A stretch of DNA of 63,035 nt from UBA10133 sp964348455 (GTDB lineage: Bacteria > Patescibacteriota > Microgenomatia > UBA1400 > MFAQ01), in assembly GCA_964348455.1 (NCBI GenBank), contig CAYGCQ010000004.1:1-63035 (forward strand). Direction: 5' to 3'. Positions 34,498-42,305 of the stretch are shown piece after piece. Below the pieces are notes generated by a model. That model did not search any database. It was not told where the DNA came from and saw only the letters and a list, made by a program, of their open reading frames with translations. Positions within the stretch are counted from its first letter, which is position 1. The number at the start of each line of letters is the position of its first letter. The position numbers and the translations under genes are program-made.

Positions 34498-35052
34498 TTA
34501 GGGATTTACGATGTGGTAGTCAATGTATCGTACCGTGTCAGATGGAGTATTTACCTGAATTATCATCTGACCATCCTGTTTGCTTTTGACGGAGTAGATG
34601 GTTTTGTCTGTAGATCGGGGTGAGAGGTAGATCTGGCTGGTGGTTTTTATGTCTTGATCAGAAACAGTAATTTCGGCTAGACCGGCGGAGACTGAAGCCG
34701 TTTTGTCGATGATGTTGTTCGAGCTTTCGGGGACGATGTTGGTCTCAGGTGTCGATGTTTCATCCCCTGGAGCAGCGATAATAGGGGCGTTACTCACTTC
34801 TTGAGCTACAGGAGTTTCGGTAACAGGCTGATCTGTTTGGGGAAGTGGTTGGATAGGGGTAGATGTAGGTTGCTGACTTAGCACTCCTTGAGGTAGGGGG
34901 GAAATAAGGTTACCGGTTGGCCTGGAAGACAAGTATCCGAGGATGATTAAAGTAGTAGGAATAAAGAAGAAAGCGCAGGTAGCCAAGACTATGGCCACAG
35001 AAATAGTCGAGTGGGTCTTTGGAGGAATAGTGTTGGTGTACTCGATGATCAC
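34498..35052 (-). CDS. Membrane-anchored protein with a C-terminal domain shared with the giant fibre
   Basis: 184 residues, starting at a GTG with TAAAAT 6 nt upstream. One membrane helix (near 16-44, ISVAIVLATCAFFFIPTTLI), a Pro/Thr-rich stalk, then a C-terminal beta domain: AEITVSDQDIKTTSQIYLSP followed by YSVKSKQDGQMIIQV. The end of the 2419-residue protein has the matching AEITVANNKVTNHTLIYITP and YVKSKQSGVGFTV. The shared domain probably caps surface proteins. It precedes the Wzy/TPR gene by 9 bp. Confidence 0.75.
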   Translation of the reverse strand: MIIEYTNTIPPKTHSTISVAIVLATCAFFFIPTTLIILGYLSSRPTGNLISPLPQGVLSQQPTSTPIQPLPQTDQPVTETPVAQEVSNAPIIAAPGDETSTPETNIVPESSNNIIDKTASVSAGLAEITVSDQDIKTTSQIYLSPRSTDKTIYSVKSKQDGQMIIQVNTPSDTVRYIDYHIVNP

Positions 35053-35184
35053 TCATCCATTTTAGCATTTTTGTAGAAATATTTTTTTAGATCTTGATAA
35101 AAAACCTTCATCAAAAAATTCTTTAGTCTATTAGAGTTAATATGTGGACCTTTATCACATTGGAATTGGGAGTAGAATTTTTTT

Positions 35185-36033
35185 ATGGAACTGGAAAAAG
35201 ATCGGTGGAGCGAGGATCTAAAGACAATTAAGCCAGAGGTGAAGAGTGTGTTCTATAAAGGGAACGAGAACCTCCTCCTGGACAACTCGCCTAAACTGGC
35301 GATTGTGGGGTCTCGTCGAATGACGGAGTATGGGAAAAGAGTAATCGAGAAGTGGATGCCGAGTTTGGTCCAGAAGGGGGTGGTAATAGTTTCCGGCTTT
35401 ATGTATGGAGTGGATCAAACGGCGCACAAGGCTTGTTTGGATAATGGGGGAAAAACGATAGCAGTTTTGGGATGGGGAATTGATTGGCCGGTAGCTGTTC
35501 AAGATGAGGAACTGTATCAAAGAATATTAGAAGTTGATAGTTTGATACTGTCGGAATACCCAGATAAAACTTTGCCTCAACTTTGGATGTTTCCGGCGCG
35601 AAATAGAATAGTGGCCGGGATGTCCGACGCAGTGCTGGTAATAGAAGGATCAATGAAGTCTGGTAGTATGATTACGGCTCGTTTGGCGACACTCTTTGGG
35701 AAAAAACTTTTGGCTTTACCCGGGCAAGTTACGAATCGAGTTTCTGAAGGGACTAATGGACTAATTAGAGATGGAAAGGCAAAATTGGTGTCAACAGCTG
35801 ATGACATACTAAAAGAACTGGAGCTTCTACAGGGACAAATGAAGCTCCCTTCGGCAATGCTCAGGGCAGGGTTTGAGGATCCAATGTTGTCACTATTAGC
35901 TGACGGAGAAAGAAGTGTGGATGAACTGGCCAGGATTATGAAGATAAGTGTGTCTCAGGTGTTGGGTAAGTTAACCGAACTAACATTGTGCGGAATGGTA
36001 ACTGAGTCGATTGGTAAGTACCGGACGGTATAA
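35185..36033 (+). CDS. dprA: DNA processing protein DprA
   Basis: 282 residues. The Rossmann-like core has LAIVGSRRMTEYGKRVIEKW, VSGFMYGVDQTAHKACLD, and ARNRIVAGMSDAVLVIEG with SGSMITARLA, all DprA/Smf signatures. A C-terminal winged-helix (SVDELARIMKISVSQVLG) is present. DprA loads RecA onto incoming single-stranded DNA during transformation. TAGAAT ends 6 nt before the ATG, suggesting a leaderless transcript. A bidirectional terminator follows. Confidence 0.93.
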   Translation: MELEKDRWSEDLKTIKPEVKSVFYKGNENLLLDNSPKLAIVGSRRMTEYGKRVIEKWMPSLVQKGVVIVSGFMYGVDQTAHKACLDNGGKTIAVLGWGIDWPVAVQDEELYQRILEVDSLILSEYPDKTLPQLWMFPARNRIVAGMSDAVLVIEGSMKSGSMITARLATLFGKKLLALPGQVTNRVSEGTNGLIRDGKAKLVSTADDILKELELLQGQMKLPSAMLRAGFEDPMLSLLADGERSVDELARIMKISVSQVLGKLTELTLCGMVTESIGKYRTV

Positions 36034-36035
36034 AA

Positions 36036-36059
36036 AAACACTCGCCAAGGCGAGTGTTT
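36036..36059. terminator. Bidirectional terminator between dprA and the phosphatase gene
   Basis: AACACTCGCC-AA-GGCGAGTGTT flanked by A and T runs. Confidence 0.88.
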
Positions 36060-36714
36060 ACTTTAAGTGACTAGTATCATTGAACTTCTTCATTTTCCAC
36101 CCGGAACGGGGAGTTTTCTCCATGGTAGTTACGGCGCAGTGCGCCATGAAATGTCTGTTGAAGGAATCGAAGAATACTGCGGGGTGAGGATTGTCTCCCT
36201 CTAACATGGCCGTAATCATCATGGCTTCGAGCTGACTATGACCAATAACCAGAACTGTTTGGTTATCAAACTCATTTTCAATCCACCGTACGACACGAAC
36301 CGATCGTTTCGACGCTTCACCAAAAGACTCATCTTTTGGGTGAAATCTTGAGTTCAAGTCCCTTCGCCTGATGGCATCTCCACGCCATTTTTTGTAGCGG
36401 AGATTTAGGTCTCCGTAGATGCTTTGGCCATCGACAATGCGCCTAATCTCTCCTAGATCATCAATTGCGTTTGGGAAAAGATATGAATTGTATTCCGTCA
36501 CAATTTCAGCGGTTTGCTGAGCACGGCGGAAGGGGCTGCATAGTAGGACGTCCGGACGGAGCTGTGATACATACATCGCGAGCTTTCTGGCGTCCATGAT
36601 GCCATCCCGGCTTAGTGGGGTAAATCGTGTTTGACGAAAAACATCTTCTTCTGCGTCAATGTTTTCATAGGCTTGGGAAGACCCATGCCTACTCAAAAAG
36701 AGCTTGATAGACAT
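36058..36714 (-). CDS. Histidine phosphatase family protein
   Basis: 218 residues from the ATG at 36714, chosen because AAGGAGGTCCTC lies just upstream; a longer frame to 36840 lacks family similarity. The phosphohistidine motif is FLSRHGSSQAYEN, with a second catalytic region LLCSPFRRAQQTAEIV and a C-terminal VIGHSQLEAM, as in phosphoglycerate mutase-like phosphatases. Substrate unknown. A consensus-spaced promoter lies upstream. Confidence 0.87.
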   Translation of the reverse strand: MSIKLFLSRHGSSQAYENIDAEEDVFRQTRFTPLSRDGIMDARKLAMYVSQLRPDVLLCSPFRRAQQTAEIVTEYNSYLFPNAIDDLGEIRRIVDGQSIYGDLNLRYKKWRGDAIRRRDLNSRFHPKDESFGEASKRSVRVVRWIENEFDNQTVLVIGHSQLEAMMITAMLEGDNPHPAVFFDSFNRHFMAHCAVTTMEKTPRSGWKMKKFNDTSHLK

Positions 36715-36760
36715 GAGGACCTCCTTTGGAAATATGATGGGTTTAAACGTGCGAGGAGTA

Positions 36761-36789
36761 ATTGTACCATATTTGTGGCTAGACTGCAA
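36761..36789 (-). promoter_or_regulatory. Sigma-70-type promoter for the histidine phosphatase gene
   Basis: TTGCAG-17 bp-TACAAT on the minus strand. Confidence 0.75.
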
Positions 36790-36835
36790 GTATATAGGGT
36801 GGTATTGTGGGCAAATCTGATAATAAGTCTTTATT

Positions 36836-36920
36836 GTCATTCCTGCGAAGGCAGGAATCCATAAGATTGGTACTTAATTTTGAAATAATTGGATGGATTC
36901 CTGGTCAAGCCAGGAATGAC
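36836..36920. repeat. Type A paired palindrome
   Basis: Left hairpin ATTCCTGC-GAAG-GCAGGAAT and right hairpin ATTCCTGG-TCAA-GCCAGGAAT around an AT-rich spacer, with outer ends GTCAT and ATGAC. Confidence 0.9.
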
Positions 36921-36944
36921 AAACTGAATTGGTTTGAGGAATGT

Positions 36945-36973
36945 TTGACTATGGACTGTCTATAGGGTAAAAT
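36945..36973 (+). promoter_or_regulatory. Sigma-70-type promoter for the gene at 37019
   Basis: TTGACT-17 bp-TAAAAT, followed by a 45-nt leader and AGGAGG. Confidence 0.8.
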
Positions 36974-37018
36974 TTGCGGGTAAGTTTATGTTCAGATCTT
37001 TGACATTAGGAGGTCAAA

Positions 37019-37816
37019 ATGAAGAGATTTTCCGTAATAACTTTGTCTTTATCCATAATTTTGGCCTTTTTACTGATGGGTTGTACCTCAAGGGAGACAG
37101 GTGTGATTGATTTTGTTTCTCCTGCGAATGGTGAAGTGGTGCGAATTGAGTTTACAGGTGTTCCAAATACAATGACTACCCCTTTAGTCGTTAGCTCAAG
37201 CTACATAACGGATAAGATGGTCCATTTTTATTTAAATAACATTGGGCCAATAGACTGTTTAGTGAAGGCGAGAGCTGTTAATCAACAATGTTCTGGTTTG
37301 CCCTTGAATACTCCTGGTGAGTATGCTTTGACGGCAGTTGTTGATCGACTGGATGGTACGGCTGATTCTTATGGAGTTAACTTCGTATGGCAGCCATACA
37401 CGAAGCTTGATAAAACCTTTTCGTTTTTTGGAGCAAAGTCCTGGTTGGGATATTTGGTAGTGTATCTGCTGCTTCTGCTTTGTGTCGGAATTCTGACTTT
37501 CAAAATGACGAAAGACGTGGCCAAGATGTTTTTGGCATTAATGGTTTATACAATCATAATGATTCCGATATCTATGCTCCTTCCTTCTGGGGGTGTAGCA
37601 TTTTCAATGTCATGTTATTTGGTGCCGTTGGCCGTTATCTTTGGGTCCACTGCCATGAACATGTTTAGAAATCCGAGACCTCCATTAGTGATTATTAGAC
37701 CTGATGGGACAGGAGTTTCGTACAGGACTAAGAAATATTCAGCGAACCAGGTCGTAATAAGTGAGAAGGATTTGAATAGGGGTTTGATGGTAAGTAGCCA
37801 AGAGAAGAAAGAGTAG
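37019..37816 (+). CDS. Lipoprotein-like membrane protein
   Basis: 265 residues. The N-terminus has a lipoprotein signal (IILAFLLMGCTSRETG, Cys near residue 22). An extracytoplasmic beta domain follows, then three hydrophobic segments (LGYLVVYLLLLLCVGIL, FLALMVYTIIMIPISMLL, CYLVPLAVIFGSTAM) and a basic tail. AGGAGG sets the start. It is 8 bp upstream of the next gene, so both are probably co-transcribed. No family recognised. Confidence 0.78.
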   Translation: MKRFSVITLSLSIILAFLLMGCTSRETGVIDFVSPANGEVVRIEFTGVPNTMTTPLVVSSSYITDKMVHFYLNNIGPIDCLVKARAVNQQCSGLPLNTPGEYALTAVVDRLDGTADSYGVNFVWQPYTKLDKTFSFFGAKSWLGYLVVYLLLLLCVGILTFKMTKDVAKMFLALMVYTIIMIPISMLLPSGGVAFSMSCYLVPLAVIFGSTAMNMFRNPRPPLVIIRPDGTGVSYRTKKYSANQVVISEKDLNRGLMVSSQEKKE

Positions 37817-37824
37817 GAGGAGAA

Positions 37825-38640
37825 ATGAATGTTCAAACTTTAACAAAACCTTTCGTGGTGGCTGGAACGGCTGAAGATCTGTTCAGTAAAGTTTTGAGAA
37901 CAGTGGTTACTATTCCTCAAAGCTTGGACAGACGCTGGCTAATGGGTAATATCTCGGCAATCGACCGAGAAATCACAACATTAAAAAGATTTATGAGAAA
38001 AGAGAATCATTTCCCGATTGAAAATGTGAAGGAAACAGCTCCTGATGTCATTGCCCGGTTGATGGGAACAAGAAAACACTTCCAGATGGCACTGGCGGGG
38101 TATCCTCAGTTACTTGATCCTTCGTTCCTGGCTTGGAGAAAAGACAACTTACCAGTCTTTATTACCATGAACTGGACCTTCAGGGGTGACTTCAAGCTCA
38201 CGGTAGTTCCTGGAAATGGTAGCAGCACCAGAGGGGATGATTATGCTATTGAACCTGAATTAAATCCTGTTCTCGCGATGCAGTATTATCCGGCAGCTAA
38301 ACATCTATTTGGTGTAGCTCGAGAGGAAGGTCTTGCTTCGGTGAGTATATCTGCTCACTTTGCAGGCTCGATTCCCGGAAACACGAGAGTGAAAATGGAC
38401 GAAGCTCTGGAAACTGGATTGTTTGAGGCGGATGAGTGCCTTATCTCTGCCGAAGCTCCGAAATGGCAAATTCAGAAGACCGTGAGGGTAGAGGTTGAAA
38501 AATATCCCGATCCGATCGTTTTTGGGGGTGTAAGGGTTGGCGACGGGCTGCCTCTGCAGTATTATGTAATTGACGTATTTAACCTCACCGCGGTTGAACT
38601 GGCCGCTTTGGAGCAGTTTGCTCTGAATCCGCATAGATAG
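37825..38640 (+). CDS. Hypothetical protein, second gene of a two-gene unit
   Basis: 271 residues, soluble, no signal. It begins MNVQTLTKPFVVAGTAEDLF and contains FITMNWTFRGDFKLTVVPGN and KWQIQKTVRVEVEKYPD. No domain recognised. AGGAGGAGAA precedes the ATG, and a terminator follows directly. Confidence 0.75.
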   Translation: MNVQTLTKPFVVAGTAEDLFSKVLRTVVTIPQSLDRRWLMGNISAIDREITTLKRFMRKENHFPIENVKETAPDVIARLMGTRKHFQMALAGYPQLLDPSFLAWRKDNLPVFITMNWTFRGDFKLTVVPGNGSSTRGDDYAIEPELNPVLAMQYYPAAKHLFGVAREEGLASVSISAHFAGSIPGNTRVKMDEALETGLFEADECLISAEAPKWQIQKTVRVEVEKYPDPIVFGGVRVGDGLPLQYYVIDVFNLTAVELAALEQFALNPHR

Positions 38641-38646
38641 ATAATT

Positions 38647-38673
38647 GGTCCCGATAATATCGGGGCCTTTTTT
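38647..38673 (+). terminator. Intrinsic terminator with TTTTTTGTGCC trailer
   Basis: GGTCCCGAT-AAT-ATCGGGGCC followed by six T, then GTGCC. Confidence 0.88.
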
Positions 38674-38718
38674 GTGCCAAAAATGAGTCGAATGTGAAAG
38701 GAATAATATGAGTTACTG

Positions 38719-38754
38719 TGTCATTCCGACCGAGTGTAGCGAGTGGAGGAATCG
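38719..38754. repeat. Palindrome forming the 3' border of the GIY-YIG gene
   Basis: GTCATTCCGACC ... GGAGGAATCG with inverted ends. It supplies the stop codon and the last residues (SDSSTRYTRSE) of the nuclease gene. Confidence 0.8.
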
Positions 38755-39023
38755 CTTAAATCATTCCAGTGTGGATTTTGGGCTTTGATTAGAAATTCCT
38801 TCTTCATTCTGTTCCACCCCTTTAACTGTTTCTCTCTGGAGATACACATATATATATCTTCATATTCTTCGGTGTAAATTAGCTTATGGCATTGATACTT
38901 TTTTGTAAAACCTTCGATTAAGTCTGATTTGTGTTCAAAAACTCTTCTTGATAAGTTATTGGTTATACCTATGTAGAGAGTTCCTGATGGGCTGGACATA
39001 ATATAGAGCCAGTATTTATTCAC
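38721..39023 (-). CDS. Small GIY-YIG nuclease embedded between palindromes
   Basis: About 100 residues. YWLYIMSSPSGTLYIGITNN carries the GIY-YIG-type pair (LYI ... YIG) with the downstream Arg (NLSRRVFEH), and a Glu region near ISREKQLKGW. A GTG at 39023 gives the family-length start; ATG 38999 is the next option. The open frame continues upstream through the repeats and an assembly gap, but that part (HSDRSGGIPRK) is repeat translation. Such proteins resemble the YhbQ/UPF0213 nuclease group. Both ends abut palindromic repeats, as at the dead copy at 60217-60492. Confidence 0.82.
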   Translation of the reverse strand: MNKYWLYIMSSPSGTLYIGITNNLSRRVFEHKSDLIEGFTKKYQCHKLIYTEEYEDIYMCISREKQLKGWNRMKKEFLIKAQNPHWNDLSDSSTRYTRSE

Positions 39024-39038
39024 TAAATATAATTTTAC

Positions 39039-39299
39039 AGTTTTCGAGGGATTCCTCCACTGCGGTCGGAATGACAAGGGTAANNNNNNNNNNNNNNNNN
39101 NNNNNNNNNNNNNNNNNNNNNNNNNNNNNNNNNNNNNNNNNNNNNNNNNNNNNNNNNNNNNNNNNNNNNNNNNNNNNNNNNNNCAAACATATTGATGTTT
39201 TCGAGGGATTCCTCCACTGCGGTCGGAATGACAAGGGTAACAAACATATTGATGTTTTCGAGGGATTCCTCCACTGCGGTCGGAATGACAAGGGTTATG
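39039..39299. repeat. 57-bp tandem palindrome repeat with assembly gap
   Basis: The unit contains TTTTCGAGGGATTCCTCCAC and TGCGGTCGGAATGACAAGGG; two full units are at 39184-39296, and a partial one at 39039-39083. N fill 39084-39183, so the true copy number is unknown. Confidence 0.9.
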
Positions 39300-39357
39300 G
39301 TATGAATGATGGGAGATAGGACTATTTAATAGAATGCGAGAGGAATATACTGGCGTA

Positions 39358-41067
39358 ATGCTGGCAAGAATTGAAAGTGTAGCGTGTGTAGGGTTGGAAA
39401 GTTTTTTGGTTGAGGTAGAAGTAGATGTAGCAGAGAAAGGGTTTCCTGGATTTAGTATCGTGGGTTTGCCGGACAAGGCTGTGGCTGAAGCCAGAGAAAG
39501 AGTGAGGACGGCTTTAGTGAATAGTGGATTTACCTTTCCTCAGAAAAAAATAATAGTGAATTTGGCACCGGCTAATCTTCCAAAAGAAGGGTCGGCGTAT
39601 GATTTGCCAATTGCGGTAGGTATATTGTTAGCGAATGGGGATATAGAGATAAAGAACTCTAGAAATCAAGAACTCAAGAACTCAAAAATTGATGGGGTGG
39701 AGGGAGATTTACCCCTTCGGGTACCATCGTCCCCCACTGCGGTCGGAATGACATCATCAATCGATGAAGGTAAAAAACTGGATTCCGGGTCCCGCCACGA
39801 CGGACAGGCTCTGCCCGGAATGACAAGTGATGACAATGATAATTATCCTGGATTGTTTTACGGAGAGCTTTCTTTAGACGGAAGTTTAAGGCATACCAAG
39901 GGAACTTTGCTCGTTGCTCTTTTTGCCAAGAAAGAAAATAAAAAGAGAATATTTTTACCGGTTCTGTCTGCAAATGAAGCTGCAGTGGTATCTGGTATTG
40001 AAGTGGTGCCGGTAAGGAATTTGAAAGACTTAATTGTTCATTTGATGGGAATAAAGAAAATTGAATCGTTAAAAAAAATTGAAATAAGAAGTCTGGTGGA
40101 AGCGGCTTCGCCGGAGTTTGATATGGCTGATATTGTGGGACAAGAGTCAGCTAAAAGGGCGCTTATTATTTCGGCAGCCGGGGGACATAACATCTTGATG
40201 AGTGGTCCTCCCGGGTCCGGGAAAACAATGTTATCTAGAGCCTTACCTGGAATAATGCCTCTGATGAGTGAGGAGGAAAGTATGGAGGTGACAAGAATTT
40301 ATTCGGCTGCCGGACTGATGACAGCAGGGGAAGCAGTAGTCAGACGGAGACCTTTTCGATCTCCACATCACTCAACTAGTTTAGCCGGGTTAATCGGAGG
40401 TGGGAGTCGGCCGGTGCCTGGTGAAGTGTCACTGTCTCACTTGGGAGTTTTGTTTTTGGACGAGATGGCAGAGTTTCCTAGAAGTGTACTAGAGTCTATG
40501 AGACAGCCGATGGAGGATGGAAAGGTGGAGATATCAAGAGTGGCCGGTAGAGTGGAGTACCCAGCATCATTTCAGCTGGTGGCTGCAGTTAATCCTTGTC
40601 CTTGTGGGTACTTAGGCCATCCGACCAAAGACTGTAAGTGTTCGATGCGGGAAACCGAGAAATACAAGAGAAGAATTAGTGGTCCGATACTGGATAGAAT
40701 TGATTTGCATATAAATGTACCTGCGGTGGAAACAGAAAAGATTTTGGGGACGATAGCAAAAGGGGAAAGCTCTAAAAATATTCGAGAGCAAGTAATGAAA
40801 GCAAGGATGAAGCAGCATGAAAGATTGTTAGTTTCTGGTATTTTTTGTAACTCTCAGATGAAAAATAAGCAGGTTAAGGAGTTTTGCAGACTGGATATTG
40901 ATGGGGTTCATATTCTCAAACTAGCTATGGAGAAGTTTGATCTGTCTGCTCGTAGTTACTTTCGGGTTTTGAAGGTGGCTAGGACAATTGCTGATCTCGA
41001 AGGGAGTGAGAGTATTCTGGCTGGTCACATAGGAGAGGCACTTCAGTACAGGGAGAGAGTGTTTTGA
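39358..41067 (+). CDS. comM: ComM / Mg-chelatase-like AAA+ helicase with in-frame repeat insertion
   Basis: 569 residues from the family start MLARIESVACVGLESFLVEV; an ATG at 39334 adds eight residues. The N-terminal ChlI domain is followed by the AAA+ core with Walker A MSGPPGSGKTMLSRALPG, Walker B GVLFLDEMAEF and PCPCGY, and the C-terminal Mg_chelatase_C domain. ComM is a branch-migration helicase for transformation DNA. Between residues about 100 and 162, where relatives have a short linker before GELSLDGSLR, there is a repeat-encoded stretch (PSSPTAVGMTSS ... SGSRHDGQALPGMTS). Confidence 0.92.
   Translation: MLARIESVACVGLESFLVEVEVDVAEKGFPGFSIVGLPDKAVAEARERVRTALVNSGFTFPQKKIIVNLAPANLPKEGSAYDLPIAVGILLANGDIEIKNSRNQELKNSKIDGVEGDLPLRVPSSPTAVGMTSSIDEGKKLDSGSRHDGQALPGMTSDDNDNYPGLFYGELSLDGSLRHTKGTLLVALFAKKENKKRIFLPVLSANEAAVVSGIEVVPVRNLKDLIVHLMGIKKIESLKKIEIRSLVEAASPEFDMADIVGQESAKRALIISAAGGHNILMSGPPGSGKTMLSRALPGIMPLMSEEESMEVTRIYSAAGLMTAGEAVVRRRPFRSPHHSTSLAGLIGGGSRPVPGEVSLSHLGVLFLDEMAEFPRSVLESMRQPMEDGKVEISRVAGRVEYPASFQLVAAVNPCPCGYLGHPTKDCKCSMRETEKYKRRISGPILDRIDLHINVPAVETEKILGTIAKGESSKNIREQVMKARMKQHERLLVSGIFCNSQMKNKQVKEFCRLDIDGVHILKLAMEKFDLSARSYFRVLKVARTIADLEGSESILAGHIGEALQYRERVF
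39660..39842. repeat. In-frame palindromic repeat insertion within comM
   Basis: It contains CCCCCACTGCGGTCGGAATG and an ATTCCGGG ... CCCGGAATGAC hairpin, preceded by CTCAAGAACTC. It is read as about 60 extra residues without breaking the frame. Confidence 0.82.
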
Positions 41068-41099
41068 GACCATTCTAGGCGTGATTTGACTTAATGTGG

Positions 41100-41163
41100 T
41101 ATAATTATGGGGTAGTTTAGTTCGTTAAAATTTTATTGTGGCTGAGGCCAAAAGGAGCTTTAC
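41100..41163 (+). promoter_or_regulatory. Promoter and 5' leader, copy 1 of a twin leader
   Basis: TATAATTATGGGGTA, then GTTCGTTAAAA, then GGCTGAGGCCAAAAGGAG before the Nudix gene. The same leader precedes the gene at 41880. Confidence 0.75.
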
Positions 41164-41760
41164 ATGATATTACGAAATACACTTGTAAAGGTAGTTGAAA
41201 AAGTCAAGGACTATGATTTTAAGGGAATTGGGAAGTTCATGATGTATCTTGTAAAAGAGACACATACCACGTCTCAGGGTCTGACGACTGACCCGCGCAC
41301 AATCTTGGTCTTCGAACGAGGTTCGGCATCTGCAATGTTGCTCACAGATGGGGATGAAATGCTCCTGATTGAGCAGTTGAGGGTTCCCACCTTGTCGATC
41401 AATCCTTCAGGCACAATACTTGAAATACTCGCCGGCATGATCGACCCTGGTGAAAAGGGTGCAAGAAGTGCTGTCCGAGAGGCACTTGAAGAAACTGGGT
41501 ATGCTGTGAAGAGAGGTAGTGTGAAATTTCTCTTCAAGTTTTTCAGCTCTCCCGGCATAATGACAGAGACCATCAGCCTTTACCACGCTGAAGTTGATAA
41601 GAACAAGAAAGAAAGCCAGGGCGGCGGACTTGCTACGGAAGGCGAGGACATCGTTCTTCACTGGGTCTCGCGTTCTGAGGTTGCCAAGATACTCGCAAAT
41701 GGCGAGATCATCGATGGGAAAACCATTATCGCAATTCAATGGTGGTTGGCTCAGAAGTAG
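41164..41760 (+). CDS. Nudix hydrolase, ADP-ribose pyrophosphatase-like
   Basis: 198 residues. The complete Nudix box is GMIDPGEKGARSAVREALEE followed by TGY, with catalytic Glu residues present. LLIEQLRVP upstream and the C-terminal region match ADP-ribose pyrophosphatases, which clear ADP-ribose or other nucleoside diphosphate derivatives. It has an SD-led start and its own terminator. Confidence 0.9.
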   Translation: MILRNTLVKVVEKVKDYDFKGIGKFMMYLVKETHTTSQGLTTDPRTILVFERGSASAMLLTDGDEMLLIEQLRVPTLSINPSGTILEILAGMIDPGEKGARSAVREALEETGYAVKRGSVKFLFKFFSSPGIMTETISLYHAEVDKNKKESQGGGLATEGEDIVLHWVSRSEVAKILANGEIIDGKTIIAIQWWLAQK

Positions 41761-41764
41761 TTAT

Positions 41765-41793
41765 ATGGAGTCCCGAATGGGGCTCCATTTTTT
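41765..41793 (+). terminator. Intrinsic terminator with TTTTTTGTGCC trailer
   Basis: ATGGAGTCCC ... GGGGCTCCAT followed by T run and GTGCCTAAG; the same trailer occurs after the terminator at 43177. Confidence 0.88.
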
Positions 41794-41815
41794 GTGCCTA
41801 AGACTAGGAATGTGT

Positions 41816-41879
41816 TATAATTATGGGGTACTTAGGACGTTAAAAAATCAAGTTGGCTGAGGCCAAAAGGAGAAAATTT
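41816..41879 (+). promoter_or_regulatory. Promoter and 5' leader, copy 2 of a twin leader
   Basis: TATAATTATGGGGTA, ACGTTAAAA, and GGCTGAGGCCAAAAGGAG, closely matching 41100-41163. Confidence 0.75.
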
Positions 41880-42302
41880 ATGGGAATGCATCCTTGCTCG
41901 TATTGTTACCCCGATATCGGTGTTCCTCTTGACCAGTCGAGACATATTTATAACTCGTCAAGTTCAGGTGATATCACTCTGACGTTACCCAATGGAGATA
42001 TTTTTGAGATGCCTGACATGATTCTGCACTATGTGTTTGATCATGGCTGGTTGCCTCCGGAAGTGTTTATTGTAGATATCTTGAAGTTTGAGACTGACCA
42101 AATCCTGACCTTCCGAATGCAAACAAAGGGTGGTATTGGTCTCACTGGACCAGTAGACATGAAGATTGGGTATCTCAGCGGAGAATATCCGATGGGTGAA
42201 GTCTCTCAGGAGTTCAAGAATCGATTGGTACGAATCATTGAGGTCGCCGCCAAGGATTATCCTTGGATGGTATCACCAAAAAAACAAGAAAAAGGAGAGT
42301 GA
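41880..42302 (+). CDS. Hypothetical protein with N-terminal CxxC
   Basis: 140 residues from ATG 41880 (AAAAGGAG upstream). It begins MGMHPCSYCYPDIGVPLDQS, then a beta-rich domain (DITLTLPNGDIFEMPDMILH). Cys6 and Cys9 may bind metal. It is directly followed by the next gene in the same unit. Family unknown. Confidence 0.75.
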   Translation: MGMHPCSYCYPDIGVPLDQSRHIYNSSSSGDITLTLPNGDIFEMPDMILHYVFDHGWLPPEVFIVDILKFETDQILTFRMQTKGGIGLTGPVDMKIGYLSGEYPMGEVSQEFKNRLVRIIEVAAKDYPWMVSPKKQEKGE

Positions 42303-42305
42303 ATT

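Noticed and set aside
36715..36840. N-terminal extension of the histidine phosphatase
   Set aside because: A strong Shine-Dalgarno sits directly before the ATG at 36714, and a promoter lies inside the extension.
39039..39299. CRISPR array
   Set aside because: The repeats are direct tandem copies without distinct spacers, and no cas genes are present.
38721..39476. A 251-residue GIY-YIG protein reading through the upstream repeats
   Set aside because: The added N-terminal part is repeat translation crossing an N gap; family length fits the start near 39023.
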